A stretch of DNA of 64,000 bases, from the NCBI RefSeq assembly GCF_008580665.1, contig NZ_BKDJ01000007.1:121345-185344 (forward strand), written 5' to 3'. This document shows, piece by piece, positions 1-9,847 of the stretch. The notes under the pieces were generated by a model. It was not told where the DNA came from. It did not search any database and saw only the letters and a program-made list of their open reading frames with translations. The first letter of the stretch is position 1, and every line of letters starts with the position of its first letter. The DNA is from Zafaria cholistanensis (lineage in GTDB: Bacteria; Actinomycetota; Actinomycetes; Actinomycetales; Micrococcaceae). The translations under genes were made by a program, and so were the position numbers.

Positions 1-25
1 TCGGGCCGGGGCGTCCCGGCCCTAA

Positions 26-68
26 GGGCCGTTGCGCGGGCGGGGCACCCCCGCCCGCGCAACGGCCC
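26..68. terminator. Perfect 20-bp hairpin, probable terminator
   Basis: The arms at 26-45 and 49-68 are exact inverted complements around a 3-base loop. The stem is almost all G and C and no T-run follows, which is common for actinobacterial intrinsic terminators. It probably ends the gene left of the window or isolates the operon that begins near 294. Confidence 0.6.
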
Positions 69-96
69 GCTGTGTAACCGGTAAAACCCGACCACA

Positions 97-122
97 GCCT
101 GCCGGCGGCTTCGCCGGCAGGC
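97..122. repeat. 11-bp inverted repeat
   Basis: The arms at 97-107 and 112-122 are perfectly complementary around the 4-base loop GCTT. It lies between the first hairpin and the candidate operator at 169. It may be a second terminator element; no other role is visible. Confidence 0.4.
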
Positions 123-168
123 CGCTTCGCCGTGCCCCCGCGCGCCCGGCCTGCCCGGTCGAATCTCA

Positions 169-183
169 GTCTCAAATTGAGAC
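169..183. promoter_or_regulatory. Palindrome GTCTCAAATTGAGAC, candidate activator site
   Basis: This is a perfect 6+3+6 palindrome about 110 bases upstream of the hydrolase start codon. The same arms with a different centre (GTCTCAAAGTGAGAC) occur at 9738-9752, upstream of the flavin monooxygenase unit. Two matching sites before two functionally linked operons, with an AcoR-type activator gene in the second, suggest binding sites for that activator. That assignment is inference. Confidence 0.6.
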
Positions 184-214
184 AAAAACGCTTCGGACCT
201 CATGACTATGGTTT

Positions 215-230
215 GTGTGGCAGCTCACAC
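215..230. promoter_or_regulatory. Inverted repeat GTGTG-N6-CACAC in the leader
   Basis: GTGTG at 215-219 and CACAC at 226-230 flank GCAGCT. It lies between the 169-183 palindrome and the hydrolase start. It could be part of a promoter or a second regulatory site. No sigma-54 GG-N10-GC element fits here. Confidence 0.25.
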
Positions 231-293
231 TTCAGCAAATGCGGGCGCCCAACCACCACGTACAGCGCCACATTGTGCAGAGCGGGAGTCATA

Positions 294-2015
294 GTGAAGT
301 CCACCCTTGAGGTCCTCGGGACCACCGGCATAGAGACGATCCGGGTGCCCATGCGCGACGGCATCAGCCTTGCGGCAACCCTCTACCGGCCCGCCGGCGA
401 CGGGCATCCCGTCATCCTGGTGCGCACCCCCTACAGCGAACCCATGAGCCGGTCGCTTCCGGTCCTCCCCGCGCTCGCCGAGGGGTTTGCCGTGCTAATC
501 CAGAACTGCCGCGGCACCGCCGGCTCCGAGGGGGAGCTGCGCGCCTTCGAAAATGAAAGCGCCGATGGCCTGGACACGCTGGCCTGGATCGTGGACCAGC
601 CCTGGTGCGACGGCCGCGTCGCGATGTTCGGAGCCTCCTATCTGGGCATGTCGCAGCTCGCGGTCAGTGGCCACCGTCCTGCCGGGCTGCGGGCCATCGT
701 GCCGATCGTGGCCACCCACAGCTACCGTGACGGACTGGTCTACCGCCAGGGCGCGCTGCAGCTGGGGCAGGGCCTGGGATGGCACATGCTGAAGGCGGCC
801 CAGACCCTCGGCGACCGGCGCGCCCGGGGCGAGGACGTGGGCGCGCAGGGCGGGGCCTTCGCCGCTGTCGCCTCCAACCCGGACGCCGCCTACCGAACGC
901 TGCCGCTGACCTCACTGACCGGGGTGTCCGACCTGGTGCCGAGCTGGACCACGTGGCTGGAGCAGGAAAACGAGCCGGCCTACTGGGACCGCATCGGCTA
1001 TACGGCCCACCGCCGCGCCACGGCGGTTCCCGGCCTGCACGTGGGGGGCTGGTTCGACCTTTTCCTGGGCGGCACGATCGACAACTTCGTGGAGATCTCC
1101 ACCCGGGCCGCCGACGAATCGGTGCGCCGCGCCCAGCACCTGATCATCGGTCCCTGGACCCACGCCGACCAGAGCGGGGCCGCGGGCGAGCTCTTCTTCG
1201 GAGCCGGCTCCGCGGCTGCCATCGGCCTGGAGGCACAGCAGCTGCGGTTCCTGCGCGAAAGCGTTGAGGGCCTCGACTCCTCCCTGCCACCCGTGCAGCT
1301 GTTCGTGATGGGGGCGAACGTGTGGCGCAGCGAGAACGAATGGCCCCTGGCCCGCACCGACTGGCAGCGCTGGTACCTGGCCCCCGACTCCGGACTGGGC
1401 ACCGCGGAGCCGGCCGGGGATGCGGCCCCGCGCAGCTACCGCCACGATCCCCACGATCCGGTCCCGACCCTTGGCGGCGCCACGCTCATCGGCGGCGGGA
1501 TCGACGGCGGCGCCGAGTACATGCCCGGCTCCCGCGACCAGCGCCGGCTGGACAAACGCCAGGACATCCTGCGCTTCAGCAGCGCCCCGCTGGAGGAGGA
1601 CCTGGAGGTGACCGGGCCGGTGACCGTGACTCTGCATGCGGCCACCAGCGCCGCCGACACCGACTTCACCGCCAAACTCATCGACGTGTGGCCCGATGGC
1701 CGGGCCATGGGTGTCACCGATGGAATTGTCCGTGCCCGCTACCGCGCCGGGATGGACGACCCACAGCCGGTATCCCCCGGCGAAGTGGTCCGCTACGAGA
1801 TCGACCTGGTGGCCACCAGCCAGCTTTTCCGCCGCGGACACCGCATCCGGGTCGACATCGCCAGCTCGAACTTCCCCTGCTACGACCGGAACTCCGGCAG
1901 CGGGAAACCCTCCGGAAGCGTCGAGGCGGAGGACCTGGTCCCGGCCAACCAAACCGTTTTCCTCGACCGCGACCGTCCCAGCTACATCACTCTCCCGGTC
2001 ATTCCGACCAACTGA
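294..2015 (+). CDS. CocE/NonD-family (peptidase S15-like) serine hydrolase
   Basis: This is a 573-residue alpha/beta hydrolase of the X-Pro dipeptidyl-peptidase/cocaine esterase family. The nucleophile motif GASYLG places Ser near residue 115. The Asp region HVGGWFD and the His region GPWTHADQ follow, then a C-terminal jelly-roll domain (VTGPVTVTLH onward). The frame is open from 132, but GTG 294 is preferred because GGGAG lies just upstream and the protein then begins at the family's usual N-terminus. Family members cleave esters or amides. No signal peptide is seen, so it is probably cytoplasmic. It heads an importer and dehydrogenase operon, suggesting it hydrolyses the imported compound to an alcohol plus an acid. 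The substrate cannot be read from sequence. Confidence 0.85.
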   Translation: MKSTLEVLGTTGIETIRVPMRDGISLAATLYRPAGDGHPVILVRTPYSEPMSRSLPVLPALAEGFAVLIQNCRGTAGSEGELRAFENESADGLDTLAWIVDQPWCDGRVAMFGASYLGMSQLAVSGHRPAGLRAIVPIVATHSYRDGLVYRQGALQLGQGLGWHMLKAAQTLGDRRARGEDVGAQGGAFAAVASNPDAAYRTLPLTSLTGVSDLVPSWTTWLEQENEPAYWDRIGYTAHRRATAVPGLHVGGWFDLFLGGTIDNFVEISTRAADESVRRAQHLIIGPWTHADQSGAAGELFFGAGSAAAIGLEAQQLRFLRESVEGLDSSLPPVQLFVMGANVWRSENEWPLARTDWQRWYLAPDSGLGTAEPAGDAAPRSYRHDPHDPVPTLGGATLIGGGIDGGAEYMPGSRDQRRLDKRQDILRFSSAPLEEDLEVTGPVTVTLHAATSAADTDFTAKLIDVWPDGRAMGVTDGIVRARYRAGMDDPQPVSPGEVVRYEIDLVATSQLFRRGHRIRVDIASSNFPCYDRNSGSGKPSGSVEAEDLVPANQTVFLDRDRPSYITLPVIPTN

Positions 2016-2041
2016 CCACCCACCGAAGGAGCAATCTTCCG

Positions 2042-3331
2042 ATGCAAGCCCAACGCCGTGTTCTTGCCCTGGCCGCCAGCGCCGCCCTGCTTCTGACCGG
2101 ATGCGCCGGCAACGCCGTGTCCGCAGGCAACGAAGGAAGCGACGGTCCCAAGGAATTGGTGAGCGTCCCCGGCTTCGATGCCGCCACCAAGACCATCACC
2201 GTCGGCTCGATGGTTCCGACCTCGGGGATCTGGGCCCCGGCGGCCACCAACATTGTTGGGGCCGAAGCCTACTTCCACCGCGCCACGCAGCCGGGCGGCC
2301 CGTTGGAGGGGTTCACGGTCAAGGTGAAAAACGTGGACACCGAATACAACCCGTCCGTGGCCGTGCCGCTCTACAGCTCGCTCAAGAACGATGTCCTGAT
2401 GTTCACCAACGTGCTGGGCACCGCCATCAACCAGGCGCTGCTGCCCCAGCTGAAGGCCGATGACATGCTCGTGGTCCCCGCCTCGTCCGACCAGAGGCTG
2501 GCCGACGAGCCGAACCTGCTCCCCTTCGGCGCGTTCTACGGCGTCTACCACTCGGCGGCGCTGGACTACATGGCCAACGAGGAAGGCAAGAAGGACGCGG
2601 TGTACTGCGTGCTTGCCGAGGACAGCGACTTCGGTGCGGAGGTGGTCGAATCCTTCGAATTCGCCACCGAGAAGTTGGGGCTGACCACCGGCGCCACGGT
2701 GCGCTACCCCGGAACGCTGCAGGACTTCACCCCCCAGATCTCCAAGCTCAAGAGCGCCGGCTGCGAAGTGGTCGACCTCGGCGGCGTCGGCGCCGTCGTG
2801 CAGAACGCCGCCGTGCGGGCCGTCCAGCTGGACTTCCAGGCGGACTGGATCGCCGGCCACACCGCCTACAACTCATCCCTGGCCACCGGTGCCGCGGCCG
2901 ATTACATCAAGGACAACGTGCGCTTCGTGGTCACCGGCACCGAGTGGGGCGACGATTCCGCGATCGGGCAGGTCCAGATGGAGGAGGACATCGCGGCTGT
3001 GGACCCCCAGGCCAAGCCGATGGCCAACAGCTACCAGACCGGCTACCTTGCGGCGCTGACGACGACGGCGGTGCTTGAGCGGGCCATCGCCGACGGAGAC
3101 CTGTCGCGCGAGCACCTGCTGGAGGTGGCGGCCTCGCTGGGAACCGTTGATGACCTGGGCCTGGCCGGCGGTGCCTTCAACTACGGAGCCAGCCCCGCGG
3201 AACGGCGTTCCGGCACCAGCATGTCCATCTTCACGGTGGACGATTCCTCCCCGACGGGGCTGAAGCTCAAGAAGTACGGCTACGAATCGGCGGTCGCCGC
3301 CGAGTACAACGAGTCCGCGACCGCCCAGTGA
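2042..3331 (+). CDS. Substrate-binding lipoprotein, branched-chain amino acid-type ABC importer
   Basis: The 429-residue protein has a lipoprotein signal ending in LLTGC (Cys21), then a two-lobed periplasmic-binding fold of the LivK/amide-urea type (VGSMVPTSGIWAPAATN near residue 60). It would be anchored outside the membrane and deliver ligand to the LivH/LivM-type permeases encoded downstream. The start ATG 2042 has AAGGAG 11 bases upstream. LivK-type proteins also bind aromatic acids, amides and urea, so the ligand need not be an amino acid. The catabolic neighbours suggest an ester or aromatic/terpenoid-like substrate, which is inference. Confidence 0.85.
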   Translation: MQAQRRVLALAASAALLLTGCAGNAVSAGNEGSDGPKELVSVPGFDAATKTITVGSMVPTSGIWAPAATNIVGAEAYFHRATQPGGPLEGFTVKVKNVDTEYNPSVAVPLYSSLKNDVLMFTNVLGTAINQALLPQLKADDMLVVPASSDQRLADEPNLLPFGAFYGVYHSAALDYMANEEGKKDAVYCVLAEDSDFGAEVVESFEFATEKLGLTTGATVRYPGTLQDFTPQISKLKSAGCEVVDLGGVGAVVQNAAVRAVQLDFQADWIAGHTAYNSSLATGAAADYIKDNVRFVVTGTEWGDDSAIGQVQMEEDIAAVDPQAKPMANSYQTGYLAALTTTAVLERAIADGDLSREHLLEVAASLGTVDDLGLAGGAFNYGASPAERRSGTSMSIFTVDDSSPTGLKLKKYGYESAVAAEYNESATAQ

Positions 3332-3356
3332 CGCACCGCGCGAAGGAGGAGCCATC

Positions 3357-4162
<806 letters not shown>

Positions 4163-4166
<4 letters not shown>

Positions 4167-4966
4167 TGCTCCGTGTCGAAGCGCTCACCCTGTCCTTCGG
4201 CGGCGTGCGCGCACTGAACGAGGTGGGCTTCGAGGTCGCCGAGGGTGAGTTCTTCGGGATTCTCGGCCCGAACGGGGCCGGGAAAACCTCCCTTTTCAAC
4301 TGCCTCAGCGGGCTCGTGGCCCCCACCGGCTCCGTCACCGTGGAGGGGACCGAGCTGCTGGGCCGGCGCCCGCACGAGATCGCTGAGCTCGGGGTGGCCC
4401 GCACTTTCCAGAACCTCGGGCTTTTCGGGTCGATGAGCGTCACCGGGAACATCCTGGTCGGGGCGCACCGACAGATCAGCGGCGGTGCGCTGTCGGCCGC
4501 GCTGCGCTGGCCCCGCACGTTCCGTTCCGAGCGGCAGGCCCGGGAACGGGCGGACGAGCTGATCGACCTTTTGGGCCTGGGCGCCTACCGGGACGCGACC
4601 GTCGATACGCTGCCCTACGGTATCCGCAAGCGCGTGGAGATAGCCAAGGCGGTGGCGTCGGGTCCGAAGCTGCTGTTGCTGGACGAGCCGGTCGCCGGCA
4701 TGAACCACGAGGAAACCGACCAGTTCGTCGAGTTCGTGCTCGAACTCAAGGCCCGGATGGGGCTCACGATCGTGATGATCGAACACGACGTGCCGATGGT
4801 CATGCGTATCTCCGACCGCATCCTCGCGCTGGACTTCGGCGAAGTCATCGGCGTGGGAACCCCGGAGGAGATCCGGCACAACGAACGCTTCATCTCCGCC
4901 TACCTCGGCACCCCGGCGGGCGCCGACGCCCCGGCGGAGCCCCAACTGCACGGAGGAAACCGGTGA
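4163..4966 (+). CDS. ABC importer ATPase, LivG type
   Basis: The 267-residue second ATPase carries Walker A GPNGAGKTS, a switch region IEHDVPMVM and the LivG-type segment MNHEETDQ after Walker B (LLLLDEPVAG). The start ATG overlaps the previous stop (ATGA). A second ATG follows directly, so the true start could be one codon later. The signature loop reads LPYGIRKRVEIAKA, the degenerate form usual in LivG rather than LSGGQ. Its end overlaps the permease start (GTGA). Confidence 0.9.
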
Positions 4967-5868
4967 CCAACCTGATCCAACTCACCGTGTCCGGGCTGTC
5001 CTTGGGCATCCTCTATGCCCTGGTTGCCATCGGCTTCGCGGTACTGCTCAAGGCCACCGGCCACTTCAACATGTTCCCCGGAGCCCTGGTGCTGCTGGGC
5101 GCATACCTGACCTACCAGTTCCACGTGCTGTGGTCGCTGGACTTCGTGCTGGCCGTGGCGCTGGCGGCGATCCTGTGCGCCGCGCTCGGCCTGGCCGGGG
5201 AGCGGCTGCTCTTTTCCCGGCTTGGCGGAAAGGGGCACCGCTCGATCGAGCACCTCTCGGTGCTGCTGGTCAGCCTGGGGCTGATCTCCCTGGCCCAGGC
5301 CGCGGTCGTGAGCGTGTGGGGGCCGCTGACCCACCTGATCGAGGACCCCTGGGGACTGAGCATGATCCGGTTCGGCGGCGTTGCGATTGCCGTGCGGGAC
5401 CTCTGGGCGCTCGGATTGAGCCTGATCCTGCTGGCCGTCTTCTACCTGGTCATCCAGCACACCCGGGTCGGCGTGGGCATGCGGGCGGTGGCGAGCGACC
5501 CCGAAGCGGCCCGCGCCCAAGGCGTGAACCCGCATGTCATCTCCGCTACGGCCTGGGCCATGTGCAGCGCGGCCTCCGTGCTGGCCGGAATGATGCTGGC
5601 CACGGAAATGGGCGGCGGACTCGTTCCCAACCTGGACCAGATCGCCTTCTCCGCGCTGCCGGCCCTGATCCTCGGCGGGCTGTCGTCGCTGCCCGGCTGC
5701 ATCTACGGCGGCCTGGCGCTGGGCCTGGTGCAGACCTACGCCGCCGGCTACGCCCCCGAGAGCATGGGACAGGGATTTGCCTCCATGCTGCCGTGGGTCG
5801 TGATGATCCTGCTGCTCGTCGTCAAGCCCAGCGGCTTCGCCAAGACCCTCGAGACACGAAAGGCCTGA
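4963..5868 (+). CDS. ABC importer permease, LivH type
   Basis: This 301-residue, highly hydrophobic membrane protein begins LIQLTVSGLSLGILYALVAIG, the typical LivH N-terminus, and has about eight predicted membrane segments. The GTG start overlaps the LivG-type stop, and GGAGG lies at the right distance. It pairs with the LivM-type permease downstream to form the membrane channel. Confidence 0.9.
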   Translation: MTNLIQLTVSGLSLGILYALVAIGFAVLLKATGHFNMFPGALVLLGAYLTYQFHVLWSLDFVLAVALAAILCAALGLAGERLLFSRLGGKGHRSIEHLSVLLVSLGLISLAQAAVVSVWGPLTHLIEDPWGLSMIRFGGVAIAVRDLWALGLSLILLAVFYLVIQHTRVGVGMRAVASDPEAARAQGVNPHVISATAWAMCSAASVLAGMMLATEMGGGLVPNLDQIAFSALPALILGGLSSLPGCIYGGLALGLVQTYAAGYAPESMGQGFASMLPWVVMILLLVVKPSGFAKTLETRKA

Positions 5869-5872
5869 GCCC

Positions 5873-7066
5873 ATGGCACTGACCGAAACCGCACCCCGGC
5901 TGCGGCCTGTCCGCACCGGGCAGCCGCCGGCACGACGCCGCGACGACTCCCGGCTGTGCCGCACGCGCACCCAACGCATCCTGCTTGCGGTGGCGTTCGT
6001 GGCCATCGTGGCCTTCCCGCTGAGCGTCGAGAGCGCGTTCCTGATCTCACTGACCGGCACCATTGGCATCTTCGCCCTCGCGGCGCTGGGCCTGAACATC
6101 CTCTCCGGCTATGCCGGCCAGATTTCGCTGGCCCAAAGCATCTTCGTGGGCATCGGCGCCTTCGCCGGCGTCGCCCTCGGGGGCCTCGCGGAGTTGCCGC
6201 TGCTGGTGTGGCTCCCGGGAACCTTCGTGGCCGGGGGACTGGCTGCCGCGCTGGTGGCCCCGCTGACGTTGCGGCTCAAGGGCGTTTTCCAGATTGTGCT
6301 CAGCCTGGCGCTGATCTTCGTGGGCCACTACGCCTTCATCAACCTGCCGGCACTGACCGGGGGCAATGGCGGCATCTCCGCCACCCCCAGCCTGTCCCTG
6401 GGGTTCATCGACTTCGGCGAGCTGACCGTGGCCGGCATGCGCTACAGCTACGAGCAGGGGCTTTTCATCCTCATCTGGCTGGTGCTGGCGGCCAGTATGA
6501 TCGCCGTTGTGAACATGCACCGCACCCGGTTCGGCCGGGCACTGGTGGCGGTGCGCGAGGCCGAGACCGCCGCGGAGATCGCGGGGATCAATGCCGCCCG
6601 CGTCAAGGTACAGGCCTTTGTCCTGGCCGGCGCCTTTGCCGGGCTGGCCGGGGGCCTGCTGATGGCGCAGCTGCGCTATGTGCAGGCCGAGCAGTTTGGG
6701 ATCAACATGGGCCTGGAGCTGCTGATCATCGTTGTGGTGGGCGGCCTCGGAACCACTTGGGGCCCGGTGGTCGGCGCCGCAGTCATCAGCTCGATCCCCG
6801 TGCTGGCCACCCAGTACGCCGAACACATCCCGTTCCTGCAGGCGGACTTCAGCCAGAGCGGGGAGATCGGCATCCCGGTGGGGCAGGTGGGCCTGCTGAT
6901 CTACGGCCTGGCGCTTGTCCTGGTCATGGTTTTCGAACCCCGGGGCCTGTCCCACATTTTCGGCGCGGGGGGCCGGTCCCTGCTCCGCCTTGCGAGGCGG
7001 GCCCGCACCACGTCGGAGCCGGTCCTGGTTCCGCAGCCTCACGCACACCTTGGAGGGAAAGCATGA
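5873..7066 (+). CDS. ABC importer permease, LivM type
   Basis: The 397-residue permease has a basic cytoplasmic N-terminus of about 40 residues followed by LivM-like membrane segments, including LNILSGYAGQISLAQ, a conserved LivM stretch. It starts four bases after the LivH-type stop and overlaps the alcohol dehydrogenase start (ATGA). This completes a full SBP-F-G-H-M importer. The overlap ties transport directly to the dehydrogenase genes. Confidence 0.9.
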   Translation: MALTETAPRLRPVRTGQPPARRRDDSRLCRTRTQRILLAVAFVAIVAFPLSVESAFLISLTGTIGIFALAALGLNILSGYAGQISLAQSIFVGIGAFAGVALGGLAELPLLVWLPGTFVAGGLAAALVAPLTLRLKGVFQIVLSLALIFVGHYAFINLPALTGGNGGISATPSLSLGFIDFGELTVAGMRYSYEQGLFILIWLVLAASMIAVVNMHRTRFGRALVAVREAETAAEIAGINAARVKVQAFVLAGAFAGLAGGLLMAQLRYVQAEQFGINMGLELLIIVVVGGLGTTWGPVVGAAVISSIPVLATQYAEHIPFLQADFSQSGEIGIPVGQVGLLIYGLALVLVMVFEPRGLSHIFGAGGRSLLRLARRARTTSEPVLVPQPHAHLGGKA

Positions 7067-8163
7067 CGCTCATGACGGCGGCCGTGGTCCGGGATCCGGA
7101 CCGCGGATTCGAACTGGAGCAGGTGCGGCTGGATGCACCCCGCGCGGACGAGGTCCTGGTGCGGCTGGTGGCCACCGGGATCTGCCACACCGACCTGGGG
7201 GTGGCCCGGGGCACCAGCTCCCCCCGCGTGCTCGGCCATGAGGGTGCCGGGGTCGTCGAACGCGTCGGTTCCGCCGTGGACGGGGTGAAGCCCGGCGACA
7301 AGGTGATCCTCTCCTTCGCCTGCTGCGGCGAGTGCGACAAATGCCTGGGCGGGACTCCCGCGCACTGCCGCCACTTCATCCCGCTGAACATGGCCGGTGC
7401 CCGCCACGACGGGTCACTGACCCTCAACGGCGAGGCGGGGGAACCGATTGCCGGAAGCTTCTTTGGCCAGTCCTCGTTCGCCCAGTACGCCCTGACCAGC
7501 CCGCGCAACCTCGTGCCGGTCCCCCAAGACACCCCCGAAGAGCTGCTGCGGATCCTCGGCCCGCTGGGATGCGGCATCCAAACCGGAGCCGGGGCCGTCC
7601 TTAACAGCCTGCGCGTGCGGGCGGGCAGTTCAATGGTCATCACGGGAGCCGGCAGCGTGGGCCTGAGCGCGCTGCTGGCCGGCCTGGCAGCCGGGTGCAC
7701 CACGGTCGCCGTGGCCGACCTGAACCCGGACCGCCTTGCGCTGGCCCGGGAGCTGGGGGCCACCGCCACCGTCAACGTCTCCGACGCCGACGCGCTGGAC
7801 CAGCTCCGCGCGGCCACCGGAGGAGGTGCGGACTACGCGGTCGAGACCAGCGGCGCCGCCGCGGCCGTGCGCCTGGCCGTCGACGCCCTCGACGTGGGAG
7901 GCGTGGCCGGACTGGTGGGACTGGGGCGCCCCGGCGCCGAGATCGTGCTGGACCACGCCACCGTCGGCTTCGGCCGCTCGATCGTGGGCATCGTGGAGGG
8001 CGACTCCGTACCCCAGACACTGATTCCGGCCCTGCTGCGGCTGCATCTGGCCGGACGTTTCCCCTTTGACCGGTTGGTGACGCTCTACCCGTTCGACCAG
8101 TTCCAGCAGGCCGTCGAGGACAGCATTTCCGGGACCACGATCAAGGCGGTGGTGGTGCTGTGA
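7063..8163 (+). CDS. Zinc-dependent alcohol dehydrogenase, aryl/allylic-alcohol type
   Basis: This is a 366-residue medium-chain dehydrogenase. Catalytic zinc ligands are visible: Cys41 (CHTD), His59-Glu60 (GHEGAG) and a Cys in LGPLGCGIQTGAG. The structural zinc Cys set at 88, 91, 94 and 102 is intact. A Rossmann motif GAGSVG follows. The pattern and the LGCGIQTGAG segment resemble benzyl, geraniol and perillyl alcohol dehydrogenases. It would oxidise an alcohol, perhaps released by the S15 hydrolase, to an aldehyde using NAD(P)+. The ATG overlaps the permease stop. Confidence 0.87.
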   Translation: MTLMTAAVVRDPDRGFELEQVRLDAPRADEVLVRLVATGICHTDLGVARGTSSPRVLGHEGAGVVERVGSAVDGVKPGDKVILSFACCGECDKCLGGTPAHCRHFIPLNMAGARHDGSLTLNGEAGEPIAGSFFGQSSFAQYALTSPRNLVPVPQDTPEELLRILGPLGCGIQTGAGAVLNSLRVRAGSSMVITGAGSVGLSALLAGLAAGCTTVAVADLNPDRLALARELGATATVNVSDADALDQLRAATGGGADYAVETSGAAAAVRLAVDALDVGGVAGLVGLGRPGAEIVLDHATVGFGRSIVGIVEGDSVPQTLIPALLRLHLAGRFPFDRLVTLYPFDQFQQAVEDSISGTTIKAVVVL

Positions 8164-9626
8164 GCGTGGGAGAAGCGATTCCGGTCCTGCCCGGCACCGA
8201 AGGCCTGTATTGCGGAGGCCAGTGGGCCGCCCCGCTCCAGGGCCGCGAGCGTGAACTGCGTGACCCGAGCACCGGGGCCGTGCTCGGCGTCGCCCCCCTG
8301 GCCGGCGCGGAGGACGTCCCCTCCCTGGTCGGGGCTGCCCAGCAGGCGGCAGCGGGCTGGGCCGGCTGCGGTCCGCAGCGGCGCGCGGAAGTCCTCGAGG
8401 CGATCGCCGAGCGCTGGGAAGCGCGCGGCGAGGAACTTGCCGAACTGGTCTCGCGCGAAATGGGCATGCCGATCACCGCCTCCCGGGGCCACAACGTCTA
8501 TGGACCGGCGGCAGCCCTGCGCTACTACGCCGGCCTGGCCCGGGACCTGCGGACGGCGGAGAGCCGCGCGCCACTCTTCTTCGAGGGAAGCCTGGACCTG
8601 CGCCGGGTGCCGGTGGGCGTGGTGGCCGCAATCGTGCCCTGGAACTATCCGTGGATGCTGCTGGCCACGAAGCTGGGCCCCGCCCTGGCGGCCGGATGCC
8701 CGGTGATCGTTAAGCCGGCCGAGGAGAACGCGCTCAGCGCCCAGCTGCTGGCCCAGGTGTTCGACGAGGCCGGAGTGCCCCCGGGCGTCGTCAACGTGGC
8801 GGTCGGCGGTGCGGACTTCGCCGCGGCGCTGGTCGCCCACCCGGGAATCGCGAAGGTGGCGTTCACCGGTTCGACCGCCGTCGGCCGATCCATCGGCGCC
8901 GCTGTCGGGGGCCGCCTGGCGGCCTCCACGCTGGAACTGGGCGGCAAGTCGGCGGCCATCGTGCTCGACGACGCCGACCTCGAACGGACCCTTTCCCGCT
9001 TGCCGGCGCTGTCCTACATGAATACGGGACAGACCTGCTTCGCCCAGACCAGGGTGATCGCAACCCCGGGCATATACGAACAGATCGTGGAGGGCTATCG
9101 GGACTACGTCCAGGCCCAGCGGGTGGGCCCTGCCCTGGACGAATCGACCCTGCTGGGTCCGGTGGTCTCCGCGGCCGCCCGCGACCGCATCGAGGCGGTG
9201 GTCGCCGATGCGGTGTCGGCGGGGGCGCGCCTGATCCGCCCTGCGCTGCCGGCGGACCTGCCGCCCGGCGGGCACTACGTCGCACCGGCAGTGCTGGCCG
9301 ATGTCGAGAACCACTGGCCCGTGGCGCGGGAGGAAATCTTTGGACCCGTGACCTGTTTGATCCGGGCCCGCGATGCCGAGGACGCGGTGCGCCTGGCCAA
9401 CGAGAACGACTACGGCCTGGCCGGGACGGTGTGGACGCGCGACCTGGACAAGGCCCGGGACATCGCGGCCCGGGTGGAGGCAGGTTCCTTCGGCATCAAC
9501 GGATACCTGCCCGACCTGGGCGCGCCATGGGGCGGGGTGAAGGCCAGCGGCACGGGACGCGAACACGGACCCGAAGCCATCGGCAACTTCCTGCGCACCG
9601 ACACCGTTTACGTGTTCGACTCCTAA
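8160..9626 (+). CDS. NAD(P)-dependent aldehyde dehydrogenase
   Basis: The 488-residue ALDH superfamily member has catalytic Cys in NTGQTCFAQT, general-base Glu in LELGGKSA, the VPWNYP region and cofactor motif FTGSTAVG. Its length is normal for the family. The GTG start overlaps the ADH stop (GTGA), so the aldehyde product is probably handed to this enzyme and oxidised to a carboxylic acid. It is the last gene of unit A and a strong hairpin follows. Confidence 0.9.
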   Translation: MSVGEAIPVLPGTEGLYCGGQWAAPLQGRERELRDPSTGAVLGVAPLAGAEDVPSLVGAAQQAAAGWAGCGPQRRAEVLEAIAERWEARGEELAELVSREMGMPITASRGHNVYGPAAALRYYAGLARDLRTAESRAPLFFEGSLDLRRVPVGVVAAIVPWNYPWMLLATKLGPALAAGCPVIVKPAEENALSAQLLAQVFDEAGVPPGVVNVAVGGADFAAALVAHPGIAKVAFTGSTAVGRSIGAAVGGRLAASTLELGGKSAAIVLDDADLERTLSRLPALSYMNTGQTCFAQTRVIATPGIYEQIVEGYRDYVQAQRVGPALDESTLLGPVVSAAARDRIEAVVADAVSAGARLIRPALPADLPPGGHYVAPAVLADVENHWPVAREEIFGPVTCLIRARDAEDAVRLANENDYGLAGTVWTRDLDKARDIAARVEAGSFGINGYLPDLGAPWGGVKASGTGREHGPEAIGNFLRTDTVYVFDS

Positions 9627-9661
9627 CCTGCCCGGCCCGCCTCCGCCGGGGGCCCGCCGAA

Positions 9662-9704
9662 GCCGTTGGCCCGCCCGCACGCACCGTGCGGGCGGGCCAA
9701 CGGC
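9662..9704. terminator. Perfect 20-bp hairpin terminator of unit A
   Basis: The arms at 9662-9681 and 9685-9704 are exact inverted complements with a 3-base loop, followed by GTTTCC. The hairpin starts 35 bases after the ALDH stop and separates the two operons. Confidence 0.75.
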
Positions 9705-9737
9705 GTTTCCGGGAAGGGCGGGGGAGTGAAACCGGCG

Positions 9738-9752
9738 GTCTCAAAGTGAGAC
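9738..9752. promoter_or_regulatory. Palindrome GTCTCAAAGTGAGAC, candidate activator site
   Basis: This second copy of the GTCTCA-N3-TGAGAC palindrome lies 96 bases upstream of the flavin monooxygenase start and differs from the copy at 169 only in the three central bases. Its position before unit B, which includes the AcoR-type regulator gene, would allow autoregulation. Confidence 0.6.
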
Positions 9753-9790
9753 GGGAAGGCGGGGGGCGCAAGCCTAGTGTGATATCAAAT

Positions 9791-9807
9791 ACATCACCCG
9801 GTGATGT
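9791..9807. promoter_or_regulatory. Inverted repeat ACATCAC-CCG-GTGATGT in leader of unit B
   Basis: Perfect 7-base arms lie about 40 bases before the monooxygenase start. A smaller palindrome, TGATATCA, lies at 9780-9787. These may be a second operator or a leader hairpin. No matching site was noticed before unit A. Confidence 0.3.
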
Positions 9808-9847
9808 TGGCGACAGCCAGAAATTCCAATCACTGAAAGGGAAAACC

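Noticed and set aside
215..232. Sigma-54 promoter before the hydrolase, expected for an AcoR-type activator
   Set aside because: GG at 219-220 is followed ten bases later by TT, not GC, and the regulator lacks GAFTGA.
132..293. Longer N-terminus for the S15 hydrolase
   Set aside because: It would run through the palindrome at 169 and lacks a ribosome site, whereas GTG 294 has GGGAG and matches the family N-terminus.
912..1952. Long reverse-strand reading frame inside the hydrolase gene
   Set aside because: It is a shadow of GC-rich codon bias; the forward frame has the full S15 catalytic motifs.
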